From Candidula unifasciata (taxonomy: Eukaryota > Mollusca > Gastropoda > Stylommatophora > Geomitridae), in NCBI GenBank assembly GCA_905116865.2, contig CAJHNH020004990.1, positions 322,501 through 386,500 on the forward strand: a stretch of DNA of 64,000 bases, read 5' to 3'. Below, in pieces: positions 1 through 9,980 of this stretch; the stretch's first letter is position 1, and each line of letters opens with the position of its first letter. The notes beneath the pieces are model-generated. The model made no database searches. It saw nothing but the letters and a program-made list of their open reading frames with translations, and was not told the origin of the DNA. Made by a program: the position numbers and the translations under genes.

Positions 1-299
1 AATTCATGAAAATATATACATTCTTTAAATATATAGAGTAAGCCTGTTAGAGTAAACAAGTGCTTTGGATAATGTACCCAAAATAATATCAGTAAATGAA
101 ACAATTTCGGGGGGTTGGGGGGTGTAAAATACATGAAAAGAAAATTGTATTTTAGGCCCTTGCAGATTATGAAGCCCTAAGCTGTAGCTTATTTAACTTA
201 TACATAAATTCAGCACTGCCTAGGGGTAACAGAGAGAGAACCATAAGCCTTGTTCAAGAGTGCAATAGTAAAAACAATTAGTGATAAGTTTGCAGCTTT

Positions 300-757
300 T
301 CACAGGCATCTCCTTTCACAGGTGTTAATTGTACGCCGGTAAGCCTTCGATAATGTCCCAGTCTGGCACTGGTAGCATAGTTTAGTATGAATATGTTGTT
401 TATAATCTGTTTCTTTGCCCTCATACTTATGTTTGGATGTTTTGATAACGGTGTCAGTTGGTATATAAATGCACTGGCTAATCGACATCTTGTTAATTTT
501 TCCATATTTGTTCTCGCGTCTTCCGAGAATATACTTCCTAGATGTTTAAATTTTTCAACTTCCTTCAGACAAGTACCAATCAACCCGATATGTAGCGGAC
601 TAGAAATTGGGTTGACCTGCATGACATTACTTGTAGTAGTATTTATTGTCATGTTATATCTCCTGTATGTTGAACTTAGCCTGTTTAAATGTTCTTGCAG
701 TCTACTCCTCTCATCCAAAGATAAGGCACCGATCGTCTGCAAACAGTAGCTCGTTTA
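300..757 (-). mobile_element. LINE reverse transcriptase fragment (palm to thumb)
   Basis: On the minus strand HTINELLFADDRCLIFG (catalytic FADD at about 722-745) is followed, after a frameshift, by DERSRLQEHLNRLSSTYRRY and FKHLGSIFSEDARTNMEKL. It continues in another frame as LCYQCQTGTLSKAYRRTINT and CERRCL. This is the classic RT thumb of the RGRP-tailed LINE group found elsewhere in the window. A SINE interrupts it immediately upstream. Confidence 0.85.
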
Positions 758-992
758 TTGTGTGTAAGTCGATGCGAACGCTTCGTAATGCCGGGATGCC
801 GTGTTCGATCCCAGCTGCGGGCCATGTGCCTTGCGTTGGTTTCGACAGTGGTATCAAGAAAGCCGACTGTCCAGAAAGCAATGACAAACTACTGGACGCA
901 AATTTGCCTACAAAAACCACACAACAGCCAGGGGCTGTTGGGGTTGGTTCTGCAACGTCCTGTAAAGAATACGCAACTAACCTTAATGTATG
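756..992 (+). mobile_element. tRNA-derived SINE, family 2, inserted into LINE RT
   Basis: Contains a B-box-like segment (gttcgatcccagctg) and the body tttcgacagtggtatcaaga, ccacacaacagccaggggct and caacgtcctgtaaag. Further copies are at 23628-23852, 26626-26850, 36818-37050, 52212-52412 and 62786-62960. Confidence 0.8.
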
Positions 993-1460
993 TGGATCTA
1001 ATTTTTCTTCCGGAAAGTGAAGTTCACCGTTCTCTGGATTTGCTGGGTCGACTGCTTTAAAGTTGGCTTCTTTTGATATTCTATCTTCATCATTCTTCAT
1101 GTAGCAGGTCCTTCGCAGAACGTCGCTCTCATCACGGTCTGCCTGAAAGAAACTCGTTCTCTCGCCAGTTCTCCCGCCTCATGTACTTTCATACTCAAGG
1201 AGTCAATTATATCCTGTGCCCATCTTCGTGTCGTTCGGCCCCTTCCCCTCCTTCCTGGTACCATGCCTTCTGCTATAATTCTTTCCAATCCGTCGTGGTG
1301 CTTGATATGACAAAAATATTTCAGCTTCCGAGAAAGGATGCTGTTTATTAGCCAATCTTCCTTGATGTTCAGATCTTTTAAGACGTCAATATTTCTCCTC
1401 TTCTTTGTCCAAGATATTCTGAGAATCTTTCTATAGCATTTCAGCTCAAAAGCCCCTATT
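993..1460 (-). mobile_element. LINE reverse transcriptase fragments (pre-palm and C-terminus)
   Basis: From 1460 down, the minus strand encodes YRKILRISWTKKRRNIDVLK, SRKLKYFCHIKHHDGLERII, GRRGRGRTTRRWAQDI and ESVSFRQTV-type end residues. Beyond about 1090 the NPENGELHFPEEKLDPHT piece belongs to the RT just before the FADD box, on the other side of the SINE. Two LINE copies, or a rearranged one, therefore meet here. Confidence 0.75.
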
Positions 1461-2079
1461 CTCTTTCTTAAGGACTGAGAGATAGTGATATTCTATCTAG
1501 AGTGTAGTAAATACGAGAGGAGAGAGCAACCCTGTATTAATCGTAAACATAAGACATATGCAATTTTGTTTTCTTACTGCGCTTTGGGATGTACGGTGTC
1601 CTTATATCCTATAATCCTCAAGAATAGGTCATGGTTTGCTTTTGTCTTCTCTGTCAAAAACTGTTTCTTGATCTACAAACACAATATTCAGTTCATCGTC
1701 ATATTAAATGGTTTTCTCGCAAATTTGTCTTAGTGTAAATACGCTTCTCGAAAAAAAGAATACCTGCCACAATACGGATTCGATTTCATGACCATAGGAC
1801 AGCAGAAAAGCAGGCCAAATACCGCTTCTTTATATAAATAGCATTGAACATAAAAATAAAATGGCCCCTCTCGCATTAAAAAAAAAAAATGATAAGTCAA
1901 CGATTTCGATATGATGCAACAAGCTGGAAAAAAGGGGGTGGGGGGGGGGGGGGGGGGGGTTATCACAAAAAAAGCTTTGAACTAAAAATTGTGAAGAATT
2001 TTCAGATTTAACATTATTTACTGAAAAAAAAAAAATACCGGAGAAAAAAAAAGTAACAAAACATAATGGTGTACATTAC
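1461..2079. other. non-coding stretch with G homopolymer
   Basis: AT-rich sequence with a run of about 18 G (1942-1959) and several A runs. Nothing recognisable. Confidence 0.5.
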
Positions 2080-2245
2080 ATTTATCATGTAGCATGTCCT
2101 CTGCAAAACGTTATTCTCACCGTGGTATCCAGAATGTCATTCGGTACCTTGTCAACTCTCTCACTTCGAGAACTTTCATACCCAGAGCATCCTTGATATC
2201 CTGTCTTCACTGCCATGCTGGCTGACGCTTGTCTCACATCTTGAA
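2080..2245 (-). mobile_element. LINE 3' end fragment
   Basis: This segment (tagcatgtcctctgcaaaac, ccttgatatcctgtcttcac) aligns by eye with 1097-1215, the end of a LINE ORF. It is too diverged to hold an open frame. Confidence 0.6.
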
Positions 2246-3110
2246 ACGTTACTTTAGTCGTTATATTACATAGGATTATTTATACTGAAGTGGAATAAAC
2301 AATATTAATCCAAAAATATTATACATAAATGACAAACTGTTGAAATACTGTTTTTGCTTTAAAAATGTCAAGGGAAAATATAATATGTATTTTTAAAAAA
2401 AAATGATGAGCCGAAACGCACAAACTCAGTAAACTCTTTTCTGTTTAAATACCTTTTTTAAAAAGAAATCACATATAATAATGAATATTAAATAAACATA
2501 AAAGACACAATAAACGTTTTCTGTTTAAACAATACAATTGTTAGTTTGGGGGAGGGGAAATTACATATAATATACTATATAATGTAATATATAATATAAT
2601 ATATAATATATACATATAATAAGCAGTTTATTAAAATATATAGGGCTAGCCCTATTTGCCCAATACGAATGAAGGCGTAGAAAAGGGTCCTTTATTTACC
2701 TTTTACTAAATAATGGAAACACCAAATGGTAATTAGAAAATAATGTAAGGAGTTGGGTTATTCAACAATTTTCTTTTTACATATAATTATTCTTCTTATT
2801 AAAGTTTAAAGCAGGCATTGTTAGTTGAAAATGGCTGCAACTCCATCTGTTATCTGATATTTTGTCTTAAATTAACATTAGTTTGTTGGAAGGTTATTGA
2901 TTTTTGTTTCATTGTAAATATGCTTGTAGTTCTATCGTATAAAAAATTTTTTTTTTTAAATTTTAATTTTTCAAGTATTTTATTTTTTGCATTTGTGCGA
3001 TGTTGAAGTGCAGTCGAAGCTTGCTAGAACCGCAAACTGAGCGATTAATACCCAGTGATATAAACTGTAAAGTATCACCACTATTAGGATGAGAAACTCT
3101 TGTCAACCGC
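2246..3110. other. AT-rich non-coding stretch with SINE tail
   Basis: A simple (TA)-rich tract around 2566-2640 is followed at 2638-2705 by the 3' part of SINE family 1 (tatagggctagccctat, aaaagggtcctttatttacc). The rest shows nothing recognisable. Confidence 0.5.
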
Positions 3111-3169
3111 AAAACTACACACACACACGCACACACACACATATTGGGCCAAAGATTATGAAATAAAAT

Positions 3170-3425
3170 AGATTGAAATGGCTTGGGCATACTGAGAGAA
3201 TGTCAAATGACAAAGAGGTAAAAACTGTACACACAAGGGAGCTGAATGGTCGTAGACCACGAGGCAGACCAAGAAGACGAGGGAGAGATATCGTCCAGAC
3301 AAACCTGCAAACACTTGGTGTCACCAACTGGAAAGAGAAGGCAGACCGGAGAGATGAATGGAGGCGGGTGAAATCTGCAGTAATGAACCTCAAGGGCTTG
3401 GGACGCTGAAGAAAAAGGCCAACAT
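3170..3425 (+). mobile_element. LINE reverse transcriptase C-terminal end
   Basis: Encodes MKWLGHTERMSNDKEVKTVH, RRPRGRPRRRGRDI and WKEKADRRDEWRRVKSA, the conserved basic tail of RGRP-type LINE polymerases. It stops at TGA (3407-3409) and ends with ctgaagaaaaagg. Confidence 0.82.
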
Positions 3426-3732
3426 TCGCTGCCTGATTCTCGATAGCTAGCTACTGGACACTGATTCGCTTGACATTCGGCTGAGTCTGTCTCGACTAAG
3501 CTATCGGGGTCGGCTGCGTTTGGGTCATTAGCAACCCATGTACCACCTAACAAAACGATAACTGCCAGCAACACGAACTACACAGGTGACCAGTGCAGCC
3601 AAGAATCACCAGAGGAAGGAACAACGCCCTAGGTAATTATAATCTACATTATAAACACTTTAAAACCGTGACTTAGGGCGTACGTTTAACCTCTAAAAAA
3701 ATAATCGTGAGCTTTAACAATTTCTATAGAAA

Positions 3733-4818
3733 ATGGAAACTACACTTAGAACGACAGCTAGTTCTAGAACTGACACACCAGGATCACCAGCACAGAGGGC
3801 CGCTCTCCCCTTTCAGGGGCGCCTGAAGCCGCCTCGGTAGCGACGCAGGTACCCCTCGCCTACGAAAGCAGCGGCAGCCTGAGACCAGCACACCAAACAT
3901 CATGCAGTGCTCACGCTGCAATAGGGCATGGCTTACAGCCTCGTGCTGCCGCAGCAGCCTTTCGTGCAGATATTGTTCTGGGGACCACGAATTCAAGGAG
4001 TGCCCGCTAGCCAAAATTGACACTAATTTCAAAAAACCGAACAGCAACCTCAAGTGCTCCAACTGTTCCGGCGCACACGGCGCGAGATACATGGGCTGCC
4101 CGTATCTCCAGCAGTGCAAGAAGTCACTAAGAACCGCCCACGAAACAGCTAGAAAGAGATACGTGGCACCCAGGTCCCCAGTAGCACCCGCCGACAAGAA
4201 GAAAGGGAGGAGAGAAGAAAGGAAACCGAAGCACTCAAGGAAGCCCGAGAATGCACTTGTAAAGAAGTCACCCTGATGATCCAGGCAAAAGCAGAAGCCG
4301 AAGCTGCAGTGCTGGCAGCAAGAACGGAGCGTGTCCTGCTAGAGAAAGAAAGAGAGGCCTCCAGCAAAGTTGTAAAGAAACCAAGTGTCAGCATTGCCGA
4401 CAAATTCACATCCACAGACAACATAACGCAAATGATCGACAACAGCACAACCACCAAAGCCGTAATCACAGCCCCAGAAGCAGGAACACAAATTGATGAT
4501 GAAATCCTTGAGAGCATGGAGGCCACATTTAAAGAAATGCTCCAAAGCGCGAACAAAGAGATATCCCCACACAGACTGGAGGCGTCATCACACTCAGTGC
4601 ACCTTCACACAGACCAGAAAAGGGCGAACGAAGAGTCTCAAATGATAAAAGGTGACTACTTGAGAGCGCGCTATCCTAGAATCAAACTACTCGAAGAACT
4701 AAGGGAAACATTAGCCAAAATAGTGAAAAGGAGAGAGGAGGTGCGGAGATTAGCAACAACAACCGATGTTGAAGCAGAGAAGGAAGAGGAGATTAACACA
4801 CCACCAAGCCACAAGTAG
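3733..4818 (+). pseudogene. gag-like ORF1 of a LINE with zinc knuckles
   Basis: ORF1-type nucleic-acid-binding protein of a Jockey/I-like LINE. It starts at ATG 3733 (METTLRTTASSRTDTPGSP) and soon shifts frame. From 3902 it carries three knuckles: a damaged CSRCNRAWLTASCC, with Leu at the His position, then CRYCSGDHEFKEC and CSNCSGAHGARYMGC. The frame ends with TGA at 4274-4276, which overlaps an ATG at 4276. That ATG opens a 180-codon acidic, coiled-coil-like frame (KAEAEAAVLAARTERVLLEK) ending at 4818. No RT of this element follows, so it is incomplete. It might encode a broken gag or a natural two-frame arrangement. Confidence 0.7.
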
Positions 4819-5690
4819 TACAAGTGAGGCAAACGGTGGCGCCTCCAGTACTAGAAGTCGTACTGTCCCTCCCGTGGATAGCCAGCACCACCCATCCGGA
4901 GCCCCGCCCACCTGCAACGGCGCCATGGGCGAATAACTACGCAAATTCCACTGAGCTAACCGAAAATTTTAACTTACTATATTTTCAGGAATAAGAAGAC
5001 AGCGGAAACTAACACAGGCCACCCCACGCTCCAAAGCAGATAGCCGAGGGCATTGCACCTAACAGGACCAGCACTTGGAAATCCCAGTCTCTCTTATGCC
5101 ACCCCACCCCACACCACATGTATTTTAACGAATGCCTTTCACTTTTATTTCAGACTAAGGGACCTCAACCCACCAGAAGCGGAACCTATCTCTCTCAATC
5201 TATCTGTCGCTCTCAATCTTCCTACCTAACTATCACATCTCCTGGCACATTCGAGCAAATTAGATCCTTCATTTGCAGCCTATCTTACTACCACTACTTC
5301 TCCACACTCCGTGAAAAAAAAAACGAGCTGATTACAACAACAGATTGTGACAGCCCTGGTTGTCCTGAAAAGGAGCATCGTTTGAGACGTTGTGGCCCGG
5401 TGTTTGTTTGGCTTTTCACGGCGGCTTTACAGAACGGCAACCAAGCAGCAACAGGGCACCAGCACAGCGATCAGCACGTGGCAAACCAAGCACCAGCAAC
5501 AGTCAGCTAATACCCGTAGATATTATAACTAAGAGAACTGGACCACACCAGACCCAAAAACCACAAGCACCACAGCGCATCAAGGAAGCAAAGAACCGGA
5601 ATATCATACACACCACAAATAAAAGGAAATCAAATAAGACAGCTAAGGAACCTTCCTTCATATAGCAGGCCGTCGGGCGGCTGAAAAAGG
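4819..5690. other. sequence downstream of gag-like ORF, unassigned
   Basis: Proline/threonine-rich short frames on the plus strand without a recognisable domain. It may be the LINE inter-ORF region or a diverged part of it, since a LINE tail follows at 5700. Confidence 0.4.
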
Positions 5691-5694
5691 ATCA

Positions 5695-5830
5695 AATTTG
5701 GAATTTTTGTTGGACGAATTGGAATTGGAAGAAGGCCAACCAGAGAGACGAGTGGGAGGCTGGCGATATCTGCAGCAATGAACCTTAAGAGCTCAAAACT
5801 CTGAAGAAAAAGAAGACTGTTACAAAGTAA
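5695..5830 (+). mobile_element. LINE 3' end fragment
   Basis: Encodes NWKKANQRDEWEA-like residues and ends ctctgaagaaaaagaaga, homologous to the LINE end at 3330-3420. Confidence 0.65.
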
Positions 5831-5867
5831 CCTGAGCTTCAGACATGGTAGAGATGGTAATCAATAA

Positions 5868-6060
5868 GCCGCTAGATTCTGACTGACTGACATTCATTCT
5901 CACCAGGACCGCAAGACGAACGATAAACACCTGGCGACGCAAATTGCCACCATTTGGACGAGAATTACCCAGGGACAGTTACAGGAAGCTCCGTTCAACC
6001 TATAGGTTGTATTTATGGCACCGGAGTACAGCCGGGTGGAGCTTTAAAATTTTAAAAATT
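5868..6060 (+). repeat. dispersed repeat A copy
   Basis: Shares ctgactgac, accaggac, gataaacacc and gccaccat blocks and a gtggagctt end with copies at 8805-8945 (minus), 18118-18310 (minus) and 32389-32592 (plus). The A-rich end suggests a retroposed element. Confidence 0.65.
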
Positions 6061-6407
6061 GCGTCCCACACTGGGACAGGATTGTGTTAGATTGTGCCGA
6101 GACTTCCGTTAACACGGGGCAGTGATTGACATTTTTTATGTTTTTTTACCGCCTGGGGAATGTAGCTATTAAGTTTAAACCCGTTTGCATTTTGAAAAAG
6201 ACTAGCCAACAACTGGATTGCGGTACAAGCCGCATAAATAGCAATGGCTTTGAGTTTTCACACAGCTACAATAGTTTAAACTTGAGTTATTTCCCTTCAC
6301 TCGAAAAAATATTTCAGTTGTACATGGCTATGAACAAAATCCGTGGTGTAGACACTTCCCTAAAGATTGGGAGGTCGGAATACTGACGGAACCGGGCTGT
6401 CTTCAAA

Positions 6408-6575
6408 AATGACATTGGCTACTAGGTTGACAAAGCCTTGAGTGGGTACCAGGTGCAGTCCTGGGAAGTAAAAGCAGCTGGCGTGTTGACCACATCACCC
6501 ACCAAGTGCCAATTGGTCCATAAAATATAGGCCTAGCCTTATGGGAAAAGGGTCCTTTGCTTTCATAAACATTTT
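6408..6575 (+). mobile_element. SINE family 1, 5'-truncated
   Basis: Body of the tRNA-derived SINE: gccttgagtgggtaccagg, gcagtcctgggaagtaaaag, gaccacatcacccaccaag and aaaagggtcctttgc. Confidence 0.75.
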
Positions 6576-6974
6576 TTTTAAATCACAAATGATAACCGGG
6601 ACTAAAAGAAACACGTCCCAATATATAGTTCATCATCCTATTGTGCCATTATACAGCTGTCAGGGCTCACACATCCCTCATTCTACTTCATCATGTGCAA
6701 CCTTTCGCATATCATGAATGGATTCAAGTCTTGCACCCCTGGCCACTCTAAACAACATTCGTCTTAGGATTTCTCCAGGACACCCACATTTTCCAGTCCA
6801 TTTGTTTCCCATTTCAGTGTCTGTTTGGTTATTCTCTATTTCGCTTCATGATGGACCCCCTGTACTGCCATTTTCTTTGTTTTATAACTGTTCAAACGAA
6901 AGTGGTTGTCTAGGCATTTCTCTTATCTCTTCACTTTTCTTGAATTCATCAGACGGTCTTCAAAGCTTTTATAG
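6576..6974. other. non-coding stretch
   Basis: AT-rich, with no open frame of recognisable function. Its right part ends at the hAT MITE. Confidence 0.4.
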
Positions 6975-7174
6975 CAGTGTTTTTCAATCTTTTCTTAGTC
7001 GCGGTGCCTTTCTTCGATTAAATTTTTTCCACTGCGCCCTAACCTAAGTATGACTTTTTGAATGCAAGAGATAAAAAAAAATTTTAATCCGTGTATCTTC
7101 GAATATTCCGCGGCGCTCCTGTGAAAAGTTAGCAGCACCCTGGGGCGCCGTGGCGCATAGTTTGGGAATCACTG
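6975..7174. mobile_element. hAT-type MITE, 200 bp
   Basis: Ends cagtgtttttcaatc and gggaatcactg are imperfect terminal inverted repeats of the CAGTG...CACTG type. Flanks ttttatag (6967-6974) and tttaatag (7175-7182) form an 8 bp duplication with one mismatch. No transposase inside. Confidence 0.75.
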
Positions 7175-7742
7175 TTTAATAGTAAACACTGGGCTTCAAT
7201 CATGAACAGCTGGCAATATTGGTCCCGAATAGTATTTTGTCTCACAGTGTACAAGTTAAACCTTAACTTCTTCTTCCTTCTTCTGCATTCACCCTGAAAA
7301 GGGATGGGAGTTTGTACACTATGTTGTGGTTTACAGCTAGGCCATGATGTCTGCACATTTCAGCCCAACACATCCAATTTCAACGGACCTAGAATTATTC
7401 GCCTTTTATGACATGCTTCTTGGGGTGGAGGGGGATAGGACTTAAAGAGTTCGGTGTTGATTTTTCTGGAAACATTTCAGTTGATCTGCTGTAAAGGGTC
7501 TCATAAAGAGTTCGGTCTGTCCTTTCAATTTATTCTTCTTTGTGTAAAATATTTCTTCAATTTTTATATAATTTTTTTGATTTCTCTTATCCATCTCCCC
7601 AAAACAGGCAAATAAATAATAATAAAGCGGGATAAACAAACAAAAGTATTAAAGTGAGAATACAAAAGGCAATAGCAGCTTTCATGGCATCAGTGCATTT
7701 TTGGAAGACAAAAGAAAGTTATTCAGAAATGAACTTAAAATA

Positions 7743-8692
7743 CAAGGTCCGACAATTAGGTAATGAGACTGATTGTATTATGGCCAAGACATAAATACCA
7801 TATACGAAGCAAAGCAGGAAATCCAAAGAGGCTTTGTCTATGATCTGGCAACTTTTTATCGCCGCCAGATAAGCAGACAAAAAACAAGCCGCCATTTTGT
7901 CAGAGGTGCATTGTTACGTAATCAGCATGGGGGAAGGGGGGGGGTGGGTGGGGGGGGGGAGCTAACATTAAGTTCTGTTTAAAAATCAGAAAAAGCGCCA
8001 TTGCGACAGTTGAACTGATGCGACAAGTTTATGGGGATAAATGTTTATCTCGTGCACAGATTTGCAGCTGGTATTCATGATTCAAAAGTGATGTGGAAAT
8101 GATTACTAAAGCAACTAGACCGGGACGCCCAATTTCTGTTCGTAATGAGGAACTCATTGCAAAATTTTGATAAAAGATAAAAGAAGATCGTTGTTCGACT
8201 GTGAGGATGATGGTAGATTAATTTGGTGTTAATACAGAGACTATTCTTAAAATTGTAGTGGAAGATATGGACAAGAAAAAAGTTGCTTATCGGTTTGTAA
8301 TCAACACCTGGCAATTTGTTTTCCTTCTTCATGACAACAAGGGCGGTAGCTGTACGGGAATTTTCGGCCTAAAAACAGATGCGTGTTCTCAACCATCCAC
8401 CCTATTGCCCAGATTTGTCTCCCTGTGACTATTTTCTATTCCCAAAATTAAAGTAACCATTGAAAGGACGCTTCTTTGACAATATTTATGGCATCCAAAG
8501 GGCCTTAACATCGACTTTAAGGGCCATAACAATAGATGAACTACAGAGGTCGTTCCAGTGCTTGTTAGATCGTGCCACTAGTTGAATTAATGCACAAGAG
8601 GCTTACTTTGAATAAAATCAACGTTATACCTTCAACTGTTGATTATTTTAATTTTTATGGAATTAGTCTCATTACCAAATTGTCGGAACTTG
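7743..8692 (+). mobile_element. mariner-like DNA transposon, internally deleted
   Basis: Terminal inverted repeats of about 32 bp (caaggtccgacaattaggta at the left, complement of taccaaattgtcggaacttg at the right) are flanked by TA on both sides. The frame, although broken, encodes the mariner N-terminal DNA-binding part (SRAQICSWY-like, EMITKATRPGRPISVRNEE, STVRMMVDXFGVNTETIL), then jumps to the LLHDN box with the second catalytic Asp, then HPPYCPDLSPCDYFLFPKLK with the third. The stretch with the first Asp is missing, and the copy is 950 bp against roughly 1.3 kb for complete relatives. A G-run lies at 7928-7959. Non-autonomous and dead. Confidence 0.88.
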
Positions 8693-8804
8693 TATCTAAC
8701 TCTTAACAAACAAACAGCACTGTTGTATGGAACAGAAAGGACTGAAACAATTACTCTTCAATTATAACATTCCGTCAGCTTTATCCGTCATCCCTTGTGG
8801 GATG

Positions 8805-8945
8805 CAATTTTTCTTTATTTTGAAGCCCCACCCTGACTCTTGCCAGAGGCCGCAATATAGCCCGGCCATTAATATGGTCTAATGGCTAAACGCTGTTTCT
8901 GGGACCTCTCCATGGGTGATCATACAGATAGAATGTGCTTAAAAT
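8805..8945 (-). repeat. dispersed repeat A copy
   Basis: Reverse-strand copy with the aagccccaccctgactcttg and gccgcaatatagcc blocks shared with 32389-32592. It carries the candidate Rab polyadenylation signal. Confidence 0.65.
8814..8819 (-). promoter_or_regulatory. candidate polyadenylation signal for the Rab gene
   Basis: AATAAA on the minus strand about 215 bp after the stop. It lies at the A-rich end of a dispersed repeat, so the Rab message may use a repeat-derived signal. No better signal was seen between it and the stop. Confidence 0.3.
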
Positions 8946-9034
8946 TATTGGGGGGGGGGGGTGGAAGGGCTTTTAAATTTAAAAAAAAGGTGTCATCTTA
9001 TACATGAACAAATCAGGTTATTTGTTTTAGCCTT

Positions 9035-9270
9035 CTATTCTGAAGAGCAGTAGCCACTGCCCCAGCCACACCAGCTGGCTTGAGAAACATCTGTTGATTG
9101 GATGATAAAGCTCTGCTCCATGGAATTAGTGACCAGTGGTGGAAGACCTAACTCTGTCTTTCTTTTGAGGATGGCTTCTGCCATGGCATCAAACAGCTCA
9201 TGCACATTGGCAGCAGATTTTGCACTAGTCTCAATGTACTGGATGCCATGTTGGTCAGCAAACGCTTGAG
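9035..9270 (-). CDS. Rab GTPase exon 3 with stop codon
   Basis: Acceptor ctttcag. Encodes AQAFADQHGIQYIETSAK, then a helix ending LKRKTEL and a hypervariable tail finishing YCSSE before TAG. No stop interrupts it. Confidence 0.93.
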
Positions 9271-9942
9271 CTGAAAGGTCAGAGTTGAAATGATTGAGGG
9301 AATTTGCATGCTACAGTTTAGACATCAGGTAAAGGTGTTGTGTGTTTACAAATTAGTGCCTGTGTTTAAAAAAATGAAAGTAATTAGTGATTAGAAAGAA
9401 TTATCATCACAGCCCTACCGACAGACCCATAGGTTCTCCGATCTTCTCCTCCAAAGCTTCACTAGTGTAAAAAAACCGATGACGCCTGTTCTGGGTTAAT
9501 TAATAAAATGTTTGTCCCTTCAGTGAAATGTTCATTACTTGCAGCTCCAGGCTGCACCCCCATGTCCATCAGTCTAGACAGGGATATAGAGTCATGTCCT
9601 TTGGCATGCTTTTCGGTACGGTAAGTGCAGCGCATTACATTCACATTATCACTTCTGTCCAGTACTGGGCCAGCCATAGCAACTGCAGTGTCAGCAAGAT
9701 AGTCTGCACGTTCGTTCATTTGAACACCCCCATGACCTGGCACAACGATGAAGGTTATGGCAGATATTCGTAAAATGCTTAGTGTTGCAATCCATTCTTT
9801 TCTGATATATCCAGCTTGGATTTTTTAAAGCATATTCATCGAGTCACTAAGAATGCATACGTATGTGAACTTTTGAGTACCAAGCTATAACAAACACACA
9901 CACACACAAATGATATTTCAGCTGTAGTGAAATATTAGTTAA

Positions 9943-9980
<38 letters not shown>

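Noticed and set aside
3902..4276. Host CCHC zinc-finger gene
   Set aside because: The knuckle spacing and neighbourhood match LINE ORF1 gag-like proteins, and the frame is broken at both ends.
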